Shown here piece after piece: positions 11,599 through 19,954 of a DNA stretch of 37,274 nucleotides (its first letter is position 1; each line of letters starts with the position of its first letter). The stretch lies in assembly GCF_001940455.1 (NCBI RefSeq), contig NZ_MKQR01000022.1, positions 1-37,274 on the forward strand, written 5' to 3'. Made by a program: the position numbers and the translations under genes. This DNA is from Actinokineospora bangkokensis. GTDB lineage: Bacteria > Actinomycetota > Actinomycetes > Mycobacteriales > Pseudonocardiaceae. The notes under the pieces are model-generated. The model saw nothing but the letters and a program-made list of their open reading frames with translations. It did not search any database and was not told the DNA's origin.

Positions 11599-12593
11599 CA
11601 ACCCCGGTGATCGCCTTCTTCAACAACAAGGGCGGCGTCGGCAAGACCTCCCTGCTCTACCACGTCGCGTGGATGATGGCCGATCTCGGGCACCGGGTGG
11701 TGGTCGCGGACTTGGACCCGCAGGCGAACCTCACCTCCGCCTTCCTCGACGAGGGGGAGATCGAAGCGCTGTGGTCCGATCGGCGGCGGACCGTCTGGGG
11801 AGCCATCAAGCCGTTCCAAGAAGGCAGCGGTGTCCTGGCAGAACCCCGGCTGACCAGTACCGGGGACGACCGGCTCGCACTGCTCGCGGGTGACCTCGAC
11901 CTGTCCACCTTCGAGGACGACCTGAGCAGCAGCTGGCCCAAGTGCCTGGATGGCGACGCCAGGTCGTTCCGGATCATCTCCACCTTCTCCTCGGTGTTGC
12001 AGCAGGCCGCCCAGCTGCACGGGGCCGAGTTCGTGCTCGTCGACGTGGGCCCCAGCCTCGGTGCCATCAACCGCGCGGCTCTCGTGGCCTCCGACCACGT
12101 CGTGATCCCCGTGGCCCCGGACCTGTTCAGCCTCCAGGGCTTGAAGAACCTGGGCCCGACCCTGCGCAAGTGGCGGCGGGGCTGGGGGCAGCGGCTCGAC
12201 GAACAGCCGAGGGCGGAGCCCTTGCAGCTGCCCGGTGGGACGATGGCGGCACTCGGCTACGTGGTGCTCCAGCACAGCGTCCGCCTAGACCGGCCGGTTC
12301 GGGCCTACCAGCGGTGGGTCGACCAGATCCCCAGCGTGTTCCACTCCGCGGTGCTCAACACCCCCGGTACGGCGCCCAGTGCCGACGACGACCCGATGTG
12401 CCTCGGCCGGATGAAGAACTACCGGAGCCTGATGCCCCTGGCCCAAGAGGCCCGCAAACCGATCTTCCACCTGACGACCGCCGACGGCGCGCTGGGCGGG
12501 CACCTCAAGGCGGCCCGGGAGACGCACGGCCACTTCGCCGAGCTCACCCAGCGCATCATCGGCGGGATTGGATCGGAGTCACCCGACGCCTGA
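11595..12593 (+). CDS. ParA/MinD-type P-loop ATPase
   Basis: The 332-aa protein starts with the deviant Walker A KGGVGKTS (residues 12-19, signature lysine K12). It then has VVVADLDPQANLT, the Walker B-like FVLVDVGPSLG, and VIPVAPDLFSLQGLKNLG, all typical of ParA/Soj ATPases. A basic stretch KWRRGWGQR follows. The C-terminal 110 residues are not recognised. There is no ParB, parS cluster or CTP-switch partner nearby, so it is not the chromosomal Soj/Spo0J pair. Instead it is coupled by a 4-nt ATGA overlap to a GHKL ATPase. At least four TTG leucine codons (in DLDPQ, SVLQQ, GLKNL, PLQLP) contrast with the CTG-dominated neighbours and hint at recent acquisition. The function is unassigned. Confidence 0.85.
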   Translation: MTTPVIAFFNNKGGVGKTSLLYHVAWMMADLGHRVVVADLDPQANLTSAFLDEGEIEALWSDRRRTVWGAIKPFQEGSGVLAEPRLTSTGDDRLALLAGDLDLSTFEDDLSSSWPKCLDGDARSFRIISTFSSVLQQAAQLHGAEFVLVDVGPSLGAINRAALVASDHVVIPVAPDLFSLQGLKNLGPTLRKWRRGWGQRLDEQPRAEPLQLPGGTMAALGYVVLQHSVRLDRPVRAYQRWVDQIPSVFHSAVLNTPGTAPSADDDPMCLGRMKNYRSLMPLAQEARKPIFHLTTADGALGGHLKAARETHGHFAELTQRIIGGIGSESPDA

Positions 12594-12643
12594 GCGGGGC
12601 CGTCCGGCAGCGGGGCGGGCGGGCGCTGGGGCACACTGGTGGC

Positions 12644-14032
12644 GTGCGCACGCCACTGCCCCGCCTGCTCCCCGCCCTGCTCGCGGTCGGCGTGCTGCTG
12701 GGGTGCACCTCGACCGTGACGGGGACGCCGGTGGGGCAGGGGTCGGTGGTGGCGCCCGACACCGGGGAGACGGACACGTCGTTCGTCAAGAACACCGACG
12801 GCGGGGAGGTCGACCAGCTCGCCGCGGCGGTGGTGGACGACGTGCGGGCGTACTGGACCGACACCTTCCCCGGGGTGTTCGACCAGCAGTTCGACGACCT
12901 GACCGGCGGGTACTACTCGGTGGACACCGCGGACGCGACCGCGCCCAAGCCGCCGTGCGTGGACAACCCGACCGAGGTGGAGGGCAACGCCTTCTACTGC
13001 CCGAGCGCGGACACGATCGCGTGGGACCGGGCGGCGCTGCTGCCGGTGCTCAAGGAGCGCTTCGGCGAGGCGGCGGTGATGCTGGTGCTCGCGCACGAGA
13101 TCGGGCACGCCGTGCAGGCGCGCACCGGGGTGGGCGCGGACCAGCGGCGGGCGAACCCGGGCAGGTTCCCGACGATCCTGGTCGAGGCGATGGCCGACTG
13201 CTACGCCGGGTCGTTCGTGCGGTGGGTGGCCGACGGGAAGGCCCCGCACCTGCGGATCGAGAAGCAGCGGCTGGACTCGGCGCTGGAGTCGCTGATCAGC
13301 TTCCGGGACCCGATCGGCACCGACCAGTCCGAGAGCGGCGCGCACGGCGACGCCTTCGACCGGGTGTCGGCCTTCCAGGACGGGTTCGACAGCGGCGCGC
13401 GGCTGTGCTCGGGGATGACCGTGGACAACCGGGAGTTCACCCTCACCGGCTTCACCAGGGCCTCCGACGCCGAGACCGGGGGCAACCTGCCGTTCGACAA
13501 GCTGCTGGAGTCCGTGACGCCGGGGCTCAACGACTACTTCTCCTCGGTGGCCACCAAGGCGGGCAAGCAGTGGCGGAAGGTGACGCCCAAGACCGTCGCG
13601 GGTGACCCGACCTGCGACGGCGGCAAGCAGGGGCCGGTCGCGTCCTGCGGGTCGGCCGGGGATGTCGAGCTCGACGACGCGGACTCACTGCCCAAGATCC
13701 ACAGCGACATCGGCGACTACGCCACCGCGACCCTGCTCGCCTCCCGCTACGGGCTGTCGCTGCGCAAGCTGCTCGGCAAGGGCACCTCCGGCCCGGACGC
13801 GCAGAAGTCGGCGGTGTGCCTGGCCGGGGGCTTCACCGGGGCGCTGTTCCGGGTGCCCGCCGAGCAGCGCTACCTCTCCCCCGGCGACATGGACGAGGCC
13901 GTGCAGGTGCTGCTCGACTACGACTACGCCGCCCGCGACAGCGCGGGCGCGGCCACCGCGGCGGGCTTCGACCGGGTGGCGGCGTTCCGGCTGGGCTTCA
14001 CCAAGGGCGCCGACGGCTGCGGCCTGACCTGA
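12644..14032 (+). CDS. Neutral zinc metallopeptidase lipoprotein, paralogue 1
   Basis: The 462-aa protein has a lipoprotein signal peptide (LLPALLAVGVLLGC, acylated cysteine C21), so it should be anchored outside the membrane. The zinc motif is HEIGH (151-155) in LVLAHEIGHAVQ, and the third ligand is probably E181 in VEAMADCYAG, as in the YpfJ/PF04228 family. A C-terminal half of about 240 residues repeats family features (GYATATLLASRYGL-like helices, DMDEAVQVLL, AAFRLGFTKGADGC). GTG 12644 is chosen because it gives the intact lipobox; a longer in-frame opening adds low-complexity sequence. It begins 50 bp after the ParA gene. The substrate is unknown. Tandem with a related gene, it probably arose by duplication. 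Confidence 0.85.
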   Translation: MRTPLPRLLPALLAVGVLLGCTSTVTGTPVGQGSVVAPDTGETDTSFVKNTDGGEVDQLAAAVVDDVRAYWTDTFPGVFDQQFDDLTGGYYSVDTADATAPKPPCVDNPTEVEGNAFYCPSADTIAWDRAALLPVLKERFGEAAVMLVLAHEIGHAVQARTGVGADQRRANPGRFPTILVEAMADCYAGSFVRWVADGKAPHLRIEKQRLDSALESLISFRDPIGTDQSESGAHGDAFDRVSAFQDGFDSGARLCSGMTVDNREFTLTGFTRASDAETGGNLPFDKLLESVTPGLNDYFSSVATKAGKQWRKVTPKTVAGDPTCDGGKQGPVASCGSAGDVELDDADSLPKIHSDIGDYATATLLASRYGLSLRKLLGKGTSGPDAQKSAVCLAGGFTGALFRVPAEQRYLSPGDMDEAVQVLLDYDYAARDSAGAATAAGFDRVAAFRLGFTKGADGCGLT

Positions 14033-14134
14033 GGCGAACCCGGGAACGGCCGCCCACGCGCGCGCCACCGCGGAAAATCGGTCCCCCCGCCATCCGGGGG
14101 ATCCGAACCGCGCCGGGATTCGTCCATCCGGCAG

Positions 14135-14140
14135 TAGGGT
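14135..14140 (+). promoter_or_regulatory. -10-like TAGGGT upstream of metallopeptidase paralogue 2
   Basis: TAGGGT lies 44 nt before the GTG at 14185, in the 152-bp gap between the tandem peptidase genes. No good -35 was found. The assignment is tentative. Confidence 0.3.
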
Positions 14141-14184
14141 GCAGGCACCCGGGACAGGCCGGGTCCGGGAGTGTGGGGACTGAC

Positions 14185-15654
14185 GTGCGACTGCGGGACA
14201 CACGGATCAGGGTGGCGGTGGCGCTGGCCGCCGCGGCGGCGGTGGTCGCGCAGCTGGGTGGGTGCGCGCAGACGCCGATCACCGGCAAGGCCCGCGGGGT
14301 GGGCGACATCGACGCGGGCACCGCGGCGGGCATCCCGGTCGACAACAACGGCCCGTCCGGCCCCAAGCAGGGGGTGCCCGACGCCGACATCCCGTTCGAG
14401 GGCGGCGACGGCGGCGAGATGGACCGGCTGGCCATCAACGCCCTCGACGACATCTACGCCTACTGGTCGGAGAAGATGCCCGCCGACTTCGACGGGCAGA
14501 AGTTCACCCCGATCGAGCGGCTGGTGTCCTACGACTCCGACGGCAAGGCCGAGAAGCTGTGCGGCCAGAGCACCAAGAACCTGGTGAACGCCTTCTACTG
14601 CTCCCAGGACGACAGCGTGGCCTGGGACCGCGGCGTGCTGCTGCCCATGCTGGACAAGCAGTTCGGCCCGATGTCGGTGGTGGCGGTGCTGGCGCACGAG
14701 ATGGGCCACGCGGTGCAGTTCCGGCTGGGCGCCAAGTCCAACATCAGCCAGGCCACCCCGACCATCGTCAAGGAGCAGCAGGGCGGCTTCTTCCGCTGGG
14801 TGGCCGAGGGCAAGGCCAAGCACTTCGACATCAACGCGGGCACCGGGCTCAACCACGTGCTCGCCACCATGTTCTTCATCCGCGACCCCGCGGGCCTCTC
14901 GGCGTCCAAGCAGGGCGCGCACGGCCTGGCGTTCGACCGGGTCTTCGCCTTCCAAGCGGGCTTCTCCGAGGGCCCCACCCGCTGCGCGCGGATGGACACC
15001 GACGAGATCAACGGGCGCATCCAGGAGAAGGAGCGCAACGACACCGAGGTCGAGAAGTCCGACGAGGGCAACGTCGACCCCACCGAGGACGACGTCCAGG
15101 AACTGCTCAAGAAGAGCCTCGACGAGGCCTTCGGCTCGGCCCAGGACAAGCCCGGCATCACCTACGACGGCGCCGACTGCCCGTCGGGCACCGCCACCCC
15201 GCCGGTGTCCTACTGCGCCGACACCAACACCGTCACCGTCGACCCGGAGGCGGTCAAGAAGATCGCCACCCCGCCCAAGCGCGGCCAGGAACCCGGCGTC
15301 GACGGCGCGGGCATCGGCGACTTCGCCGCCTTCGCCGAGATCGCCTCCCGCTACACCCTCTCGGTCCAGAAGTCCTACGGCGGCGAACTCGACGGCGTCA
15401 AGACCGGCCTGCGCACCGCCTGCCTCACCGGCGCCTGGGCCCGCTACACCGACACCGACACCGACAACACCCGCCGCCTCCGCCTCGCCGTCGGCGACCT
15501 CGACGAAGCCGTCGCCGAACTCCTCCAGGACAACAGCCTCATCGCCGCCGACGTCCAGGGCAAGCAGATCCCCAGCGGCTTCGCCCGCGTCGAGGCGTTC
15601 CGCATCGGCTTCTTCGAGGGCGACAAGGGCTGCACGGAGGGCTTCAGCGGCTGA
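14185..15654 (+). CDS. Neutral zinc metallopeptidase lipoprotein, paralogue 2 (deleted motif)
   Basis: The 489-aa lipoprotein (signal ending AQLGGC, C27) is paralogous to the preceding gene, sharing an NAFYC segment, AWDRGVLLPML, VLAHEMGHAVQ, RWVAEGKAKH, FIRDPAG, GAHGLAFDRVFAFQAGF and DLDEAVAELL. HEMGH (171-175) is intact. However, the segment that in paralogue 1 reads VEAMADCYAG reads KEQQG here: five residues (ADCYA) are missing and only one glutamate (E197) remains as possible third ligand. A charged insertion (about 270-310, KERNDTEVEKSDEGN) is also new. Activity may be altered or lost. GTG 14185 is chosen for the signal peptide, with a GTGGGG run about 8 nt upstream; GTG 14173 is an alternative. 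Confidence 0.82.
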   Translation: MRLRDTRIRVAVALAAAAAVVAQLGGCAQTPITGKARGVGDIDAGTAAGIPVDNNGPSGPKQGVPDADIPFEGGDGGEMDRLAINALDDIYAYWSEKMPADFDGQKFTPIERLVSYDSDGKAEKLCGQSTKNLVNAFYCSQDDSVAWDRGVLLPMLDKQFGPMSVVAVLAHEMGHAVQFRLGAKSNISQATPTIVKEQQGGFFRWVAEGKAKHFDINAGTGLNHVLATMFFIRDPAGLSASKQGAHGLAFDRVFAFQAGFSEGPTRCARMDTDEINGRIQEKERNDTEVEKSDEGNVDPTEDDVQELLKKSLDEAFGSAQDKPGITYDGADCPSGTATPPVSYCADTNTVTVDPEAVKKIATPPKRGQEPGVDGAGIGDFAAFAEIASRYTLSVQKSYGGELDGVKTGLRTACLTGAWARYTDTDTDNTRRLRLAVGDLDEAVAELLQDNSLIAADVQGKQIPSGFARVEAFRIGFFEGDKGCTEGFSG

Positions 15655-15693
15655 CGCCCGGGCCGCTGTGAGAAGCGCGGGATCTTGTGGCTG

Positions 15694-15832
15694 GCTCGAT
15701 GCGTGGACCCGTTTGGGTGGGTCCTTGGTCGGGCTACCCCTGCGCCAGCGTGGGTTGCGGTTGGGCGAGAAGGTGACCGCCACCGAGGCCGAGCCTGGAG
15801 AGCGGGCACTGCCCGGTTGGGTGGATCCGCCA
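15694..15832 (+). repeat. Partial copies of the dispersed hairpin repeat
   Basis: 15694-15720 matches the left outer arm of copy 1 (GCTCGATGCG, TGGA, GTTTGGGTGGG). 15809-15832 matches the left arm of copy 2 (GCCCGGTTGGGTGGATCCGC). Between them, 15730-15808 aligns with 28650-28745: both start CGGGCTACCCC and GCGCCAGC and both end near GCCGA, GGA and GGCAC. The complementary right arms are absent, so these look like decayed or mosaic copies. Nothing in 15655-15858 looks coding. Confidence 0.65.
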
Positions 15833-15858
15833 CGAAAGCCCCCACACCCCTAGAACAC

Positions 15859-15895
15859 AACAGCCCGCCACCCCCGAGGGGAGTGGCGGGCTGTT
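15859..15895. terminator. Bidirectional terminator hairpin
   Basis: A perfect 13-bp stem (AACAGCCCGCCAC, 15859-15871 with 15883-15895) can extend by CCCC/GGGG. It lies 13 nt past the stop of the minus-strand thioredoxin-TPR gene and downstream of the plus-strand metallopeptidase. Confidence 0.75.
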
Positions 15896-15908
15896 CGCAC
15901 GCCTGGGA

Positions 15909-16883
15909 TCAGAACAACGCGGAGGCGAGGTCTCGGCGGGCCTTGGCGACCCGGGGGTCGTCGGCGGCGAAGAGGTCGAAGAGGCCGACGAGGTGGGTGC
16001 GGGCCTTGTCGCGGTCGGGGCCGGAGGTGCGGCGGACGACGGCGATGAGGCGGGCGAAGGCCTGTTCGGCGGCCTGGCCCGCCAGTTCGAGGTCGGCGGC
16101 CGCGAGCTGGGCGTCGATGTCGTCGGGGGACATGTCGGCGCGGACGATGACGGAGGGGTCGGTGACCTCGGCCCTGGCGAGGAAGCGGACCTGGGCGAGG
16201 GCGGCCTTGGCCTCGGCGTTGGCCGGTTCGGCGGCGAGGATGTCCTGGTAGGCGGCCTCGGCGGCGGCGTAGTCGCCCTGCTCGAAGGCGGTCTCGGCGC
16301 GGGTGAAGCGCTCGTCCTCCGGCTCGGGCTGCGGCTCGGGGGCGTTGGCCTCGGCGGCGCGGATGCCGGGCAGGCGGTCGCGCAGGGCGTCGACGAGGCC
16401 CTTGAGCCACTGGCGGACCTGGGCCTCGGGGGGCACGTCGCCGAAGGCCTCGACGGGCTGGCCGCCCGCGATGGCCACGACCATCGGCACCGACTGCACG
16501 CCGAAGAGCGGGGCGATGCGCGGGTTGGCGTCGATGTCGACCTTGGCCAGCGCCCAGGACCCGCCGAACTCGGCGGCGAGCTTCTCCAGCAGGGCGACCA
16601 TCTGCTGGGACTGGCCGGAGTAGGAGGCGGTGAGCACCACGACCACCGGCACCTGCAGCGAGCGCTCGACGACCTCGGCCTGGAAGGTGGCCTCGGTGAC
16701 GTCGGTGGAGTACGCGCCCGCGGCGGCGGTCGCACCGGTGGGCGCGGCGGCTGCGGCGGCGGGGGACGCGGCGGGCGGGGCCGTCTTGGCGGCGTCCGCC
16801 CTGGCCTTGAGCGCGGAGAGGTCCACCGCGCGCGAGAGGGCAGCCGACAACGCGGCGGTCTGGCGTGGGTCTGGCCTGGTCAC
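15909..16883 (-). CDS. CnoX/YbbN-like thioredoxin-TPR co-chaperone without CxxC
   Basis: The 324-aa protein has a short N-terminal region and a low-complexity Ala/Pro linker (about 35-58). A thioredoxin fold follows (about 60-160, ending in [13 protein letters not shown], GVQSVPMVV with cis-proline P133), and the C-terminal half has TPR-like helices ([17 protein letters not shown]). The active-site cysteines are replaced: the loop reads YSGQSQQM (SGQS, 89-92), so it cannot do thiol-disulfide exchange. Actinobacterial homologues such as the mycobacterial Rv1324-type protein look alike. The GTG at 16881-16883 is chosen because TRPDP and [11 protein letters not shown] match the family start and GAAGGG precedes it; an upstream in-frame opening is low complexity. 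The role as a holdase-like co-chaperone is inferred from the family. Confidence 0.85.
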   Translation of the reverse strand: MTRPDPRQTAALSAALSRAVDLSALKARADAAKTAPPAASPAAAAAAPTGATAAAGAYSTDVTEATFQAEVVERSLQVPVVVVLTASYSGQSQQMVALLEKLAAEFGGSWALAKVDIDANPRIAPLFGVQSVPMVVAIAGGQPVEAFGDVPPEAQVRQWLKGLVDALRDRLPGIRAAEANAPEPQPEPEDERFTRAETAFEQGDYAAAEAAYQDILAAEPANAEAKAALAQVRFLARAEVTDPSVIVRADMSPDDIDAQLAAADLELAGQAAEQAFARLIAVVRRTSGPDRDKARTHLVGLFDLFAADDPRVAKARRDLASALF

Positions 16884-17135
16884 CCCTTCATCCTGGCACG
16901 TCCCCACCCGGCGTGTTCGCCGCTCCCCCGCTCCGACGGCGTGGTCCAGGCCACCAGGCCGCCCCCCGCGAACCCCAGCACCCGCCCCAACAGCAGGCGA
17001 GCACGCCACCACACCGACGAACCCGCTGGCACCGCCCGCGCCCCAGGCCGACCCGGCACAGCACCGCGCCCGAGGGCCATCACCCATCCGAGCACGCACC
17101 GACACCCACCCGGGCGCCGGCGAACCCATTGCCGG

Positions 17136-18017
17136 CTAGCGGTCCTCGCCTGCGAGACGGGCGAGGGCCTCCTCGGGGTGGATGGCCATCGGGTTCACGC
17201 GCATGGCCTCGTTGCCCCGGGCGATGGCGAGGGACAGGGGGGCCATCAGCTCGGCGAAGCGGGCGGTGGCGTCGTCGCCCAGGGCCTGCCACGGGGCGGC
17301 GGCGGCCTCGTCGGTGAGGGCTTCGACGGAGTCGCGCAGTTCGCGGCCCTCGGCGGTGAGGGTGCCGGGGGCGGCGAGGACGTCGCGCTCGCGGAGGCGG
17401 TCCTCGGCGGCGGTCCACTCGTCCTCGGGGACCTGGCGGGCGGCGCGGAGGTAGTCGGGGGTCAGGCCGGTGTCGGCGCCGAAGGCGACCAGGGTCTCCA
17501 CCGGGTCCAGGCCCGCGGTCACCAGGGCGGCGACGTGGCCGTCGCCGCGGGACTCGCGCAGGGTGGTCACCGCCTGCCACAGCGCGAGGTGCGGTTCCCC
17601 GGGCAGCGGGAGCACGGCGTTGGCGGCGCCGAGCGGGCGGCCCGCGGTGGGCGCCCAGGACGCGGCCGTGCGGGCGAGGTCGGCGGCCTCGACGACCTCC
17701 GGGGACGCCACGGCCGGGCCCAGCAGCCTGCGCAGGGCGCCGTCGACGCCGCGCAGGCGGGCCGCCAGGTACTCCTCGGGGGTGGCCACCTCCCAGGCCT
17801 CGGGCACCGCGCGCTCCACCCGGGAGGGGTGGAAGTTGTAGAAGGCGCTCGTCACCAGCCACGCCGGGGCGGCGCCCAGCGGGGCGGCGCGCATCCCGAA
17901 GTAGCCCATCCACCGCCCCTTGCACCCCAGGGCGTCGGTCTCGGCGATCGACTCCGGGGTGAAGTAGGTGACGGCGTGGTAGGGCTCGAAGCACTGCCAC
18001 AGCAGGCGCGGGTCCAC
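17136..18017 (-). CDS. SalK/SCO6745-like protein
   Basis: The 293-aa protein begins DPRLLWQCFEPYHAVTYFTPES and continues GRWMGYFGMRAAPLG and FYNFHPSRVERAVPEAW, the pattern of the actinobacterial SalK-like family (often annotated as helix-turn-helix or SCO6745 family). No catalytic residues are known to me for this family, so the function stays open. The GTG at 18015-18017 has GGGGGA 5 nt upstream. It starts 11 nt after the stop of the thiamine-binding protein gene and is probably co-transcribed with it. 16884-17135, downstream, shows no gene. Confidence 0.75.
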   Translation of the reverse strand: MDPRLLWQCFEPYHAVTYFTPESIAETDALGCKGRWMGYFGMRAAPLGAAPAWLVTSAFYNFHPSRVERAVPEAWEVATPEEYLAARLRGVDGALRRLLGPAVASPEVVEAADLARTAASWAPTAGRPLGAANAVLPLPGEPHLALWQAVTTLRESRGDGHVAALVTAGLDPVETLVAFGADTGLTPDYLRAARQVPEDEWTAAEDRLRERDVLAAPGTLTAEGRELRDSVEALTDEAAAAPWQALGDDATARFAELMAPLSLAIARGNEAMRVNPMAIHPEEALARLAGEDR

Positions 18018-18028
18018 CGCATCCCCCT

Positions 18029-18325
18029 TCACGACGACAGGTACCGCTCGACGCGCTCGACCTTGCCGGTGAGCTGGCCGGTGTGGCCGGGGCGCACGTC
18101 GGCCTTGAGCACCAGGCTCACCCGGGGGAACTCCGCGAGGAGCACGTCGGTGGCCCGCTTGACCACCGCCATCACCTCGTCCCACTCCCCCTCGACCAGG
18201 GTGTGCATGGCGTTGGTCTCGTTCGGCAGCCCCGACTCGCGCACCACCCGCACGGCCGCGGCGACGGCCTCCCCGACCGCCTCCGACGCCCCGCCCAGGG
18301 GGGTCACGCTGAACGCCACCAGCAC
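18029..18325 (-). CDS. MTH1187-type thiamine-binding protein
   Basis: The 98-aa protein ([52 protein letters not shown]) fits the MTH1187/YkoF-like family (PF01910), small proteins that bind thiamine or its pyrimidine precursor. The GTG at 18323-18325 has GGGAGGAG about 7 nt upstream; a longer in-frame opening to 18379 would add an unconserved 18 residues. It is divergent from the MarR gene across 80 bp. A TAGTGT -10-like box on the minus strand lies at 18355-18360. Confidence 0.85.
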   Translation of the reverse strand: MLVAFSVTPLGGASEAVGEAVAAAVRVVRESGLPNETNAMHTLVEGEWDEVMAVVKRATDVLLAEFPRVSLVLKADVRPGHTGQLTGKVERVERYLSS

Positions 18326-18354
18326 GCCGTGCTCCTCCCGCTCGCCCGCACCGA

Positions 18355-18360
18355 ACACTA
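18355..18360 (-). promoter_or_regulatory. -10-like TAGTGT for the thiamine-binding/SalK operon
   Basis: On the minus strand TAGTGT sits about 30 nt before the GTG at 18325, leaving room for the visible GGAGG. It is divergent from the MarR -10-like box at 18394-18399, 33 bp away, so MarR could plausibly regulate both directions. No clear palindromic operator was found. Confidence 0.4.
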
Positions 18361-18393
18361 TCCGGCCACCCCGGCCCACGGGTGACCCACTGG

Positions 18394-18399
18394 TAGCTT
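18394..18399 (+). promoter_or_regulatory. -10-like TAGCTT, leaderless marR start
   Basis: TAGCTT lies 6 nt (all C) before the ATG at 18406, with no Shine-Dalgarno sequence. This is leaderless geometry. Confidence 0.55.
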
Positions 18400-18405
18400 C
18401 CCCCC

Positions 18406-18909
18406 ATGAGCCCGCGCACGTTGCCGTTCGACCCGATCGCCCGCGCGGCGCAGCTGTGGGAGGAGCGGATCGGCGACTCCTCGGTGATGGCCGCGGTCAC
18501 CAGCGTCATGCGCGTCCAGCAGATCCTGCAGTCCGCCGTGGACGCCGCCCTCAAGCCGCACGGCCTCACCTTCGCCCGCTACGAGGCCCTGGTCCTGCTC
18601 ACCTTCTCCAAGGCGGGCAGCCTCCCCATGCGCGTCATGGGCGAACGCCTCCAGCTGCACCCCACCAGCGTCACCAACATCGTCGACCGCCTCGAGGCCG
18701 ACGGCCTCGTCCGCAGGCTCCCCCACCCCACCGACCGCCGCACCACCCTCGCCGAGATCACCGACGAGGGCCGCACCCGCCGCGCCGCCGCCACCGAGGC
18801 CGTGACGGGCGTGGACTTCGGCCTCAAGGGCCTGACCGAACGCCAGACCGGCCAGCTCACCGACCTCCTGTCGAAGGTCCGCAAGGCCACCGGCGACTTC
18901 ACCGACTGA
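18406..18909 (+). CDS. MarR-family transcriptional regulator
   Basis: The 167-aa protein has the winged helix of MarR regulators: [70 protein letters not shown], with the DRR wing tip near residues 105-115. Helices at both ends form the dimer interface. It is divergent from the thiamine-binding/SalK-like operon, which is the most likely target, together with itself. The ligand is unknown. Confidence 0.9.
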   Translation: MSPRTLPFDPIARAAQLWEERIGDSSVMAAVTSVMRVQQILQSAVDAALKPHGLTFARYEALVLLTFSKAGSLPMRVMGERLQLHPTSVTNIVDRLEADGLVRRLPHPTDRRTTLAEITDEGRTRRAAATEAVTGVDFGLKGLTERQTGQLTDLLSKVRKATGDFTD

Positions 18910-18916
18910 CCACTGC

Positions 18917-18958
18917 CTTTGCCCCACCCGCTTTGCCCCACTCGCTTCACCCCACCCG
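18917..18958 (+). repeat. Three 14-bp tandem repeats
   Basis: Three adjacent copies of CTTTGCCCCACCCG (second CTTTGCCCCACTCG, third CTTCACCCCACCCG) begin 8 nt after the marR stop. The region 18910-19303 otherwise holds element A and a terminator and no gene. Confidence 0.8.
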
Positions 18959-19043
18959 CCCGGAGCCCCCAGCCCGCGCGGCGGCACCCGGCACCAGCTG
19001 CCGCCCCACCCAGCGCGTCGACAGCAGCCAGCCCACTCCCCCG

Positions 19044-19145
19044 CAGGCTGCCGCAGGAGTACCCCGGGCAAGGGGACCCCTGTTTTCAACGCTACTGGCA
19101 GGGGGCGACGAAACTCGACCCCCGCGAAGTGGCTGTGGACAACTC
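19044..19145 (-). repeat. Dispersed TTGTCCACA element, copy A
   Basis: Read on the minus strand, 102 nt start GAGTTGTCCACAGCCA and run through GTCGCCCCC and TTGAAAACAGGGGTCCCC to AGCCTG. They align without gaps to 28573-28674 on the plus strand, with 13 mismatches by hand count. TTGTCCACA matches the DnaA-box consensus known from Streptomyces (19134-19142 as TGTGGACAA). A second near-match GTGTCCACA is at 19152-19160. No open frame continues out of it. Confidence 0.8.
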
Positions 19146-19251
19146 AGCAGGTGTGGACACCCTGGCAGCAGCGCAGCCCACGACGCCACCACCGACGCAA
19201 CAGGAAGCCCGGCTACGCCCCCCACCGAAGCCGAAGCGGCGCCACACACAC

Positions 19252-19285
19252 CAACGGCGCCACCGCCGCAGCGGTGACGCCGTTG
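19252..19285 (-). terminator. Terminator hairpin after the DUF3817 gene
   Basis: A 15-bp stem with one mismatch (CAACGGCG, CACCGC; 19252-19266 with 19271-19285) and a 4-nt loop lie 18 nt past the stop of the DUF3817 gene. Confidence 0.75.
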
Positions 19286-19303
19286 TGGAACGGACAGGGC
19301 CCC

Positions 19304-19666
19304 TCAGACGCCCGCGGGCTCCGGCACGCCGATCTCCGCGGACCGGCTGGACTGGACCGGCCCGATCGGGTCGAGGCGGCCCGTGCGCAGGGCGTAGCGC
19401 TCGAAGACCAGGGTGAACAGGGGCGGGATGCTGCACAGCAGGCCCCAGAAGGTGGTCCAGCGGGACCACTTGTACTCCCGGGCCGCGAGGGCGGCGGTGA
19501 TGACGTAGGCGACGAAGACGACGCCGTGGATGGGGCCGAAGAGCTTGACCCCCGCGTCACCGGCGTCGGTGGCGTACTTGAAGAACATGCCGACGAGGAG
19601 GCCGAGCCAGGAGACGGCCTCGAGGAGGGCGACGGCCCTGAAGCGGCCGGCTGCTGTGGCGAACAT
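19304..19666 (-). CDS. DUF3817 integral membrane protein
   Basis: The 120-aa protein has the DUF3817 pattern: FRAVALLEAVSWLGLLVGMFFKY, LFGPIHGVVFVAYVITAALAAREYKW, WGLLCSIPPLFTLVFERYALR. It has about three transmembrane helices (roughly 10-30, 43-64, 73-90), with the family's GPIHG motif between the first two. No function is known for the family. The ATG start has no ribosome-binding site; CACACT lies 7 nt upstream, and a second CACACT follows 7 nt further up. It is apparently monocistronic. The upstream gap 19667-19954 (288 bp) shows no gene. Confidence 0.9.
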   Translation of the reverse strand: MFATAAGRFRAVALLEAVSWLGLLVGMFFKYATDAGDAGVKLFGPIHGVVFVAYVITAALAAREYKWSRWTTFWGLLCSIPPLFTLVFERYALRTGRLDPIGPVQSSRSAEIGVPEPAGV

Positions 19667-19954
19667 GCGATCCAGTGTGGAGTGTGAACGGGCTCACCGA
19701 CGACCGCACCGGCACCACCTCTGACCTGCGGCGATGGTGGCGAAACGGGGTTATCACCCACTCGGGTGGCCGCCGGTGCGACCAAGGTCACCGGCCGCGC
19801 GCGGCCGAACGGCACAGCCGCCGGAACTCCGTTGGGGCGCAGAAGTGCTGCCGCGCAATGGGAAACGCCTGGTCGGCGGGCCGGGGGCCGCGGCGTGGGA
19901 CGTGCGCCACACAGGACACGCGTAACGCTGGGGCGGGGAGCGCTAAAGAAGCGG

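Noticed and set aside
11595..12593. Chromosome partition Soj (parA) gene
   Set aside because: There is no ParB partner or parS sites, and the neighbour is a GHKL ATPase. The protein also has an unfamiliar C-terminus.
19131..19160. Replication origin signalled by DnaA-box-like TTGTCCACA
   Set aside because: Only one or two boxes occur per site, the repeats are far apart, there is no AT-rich region, and dnaA/dnaN are absent. They are treated as dispersed repeats.
15993..19277. A 1094-codon frame on the plus strand opposite three minus-strand genes and running through marR in another frame
   Set aside because: It crosses several real genes and intergenic repeats, with composition typical of shadows, and no motif or ribosome-binding site.
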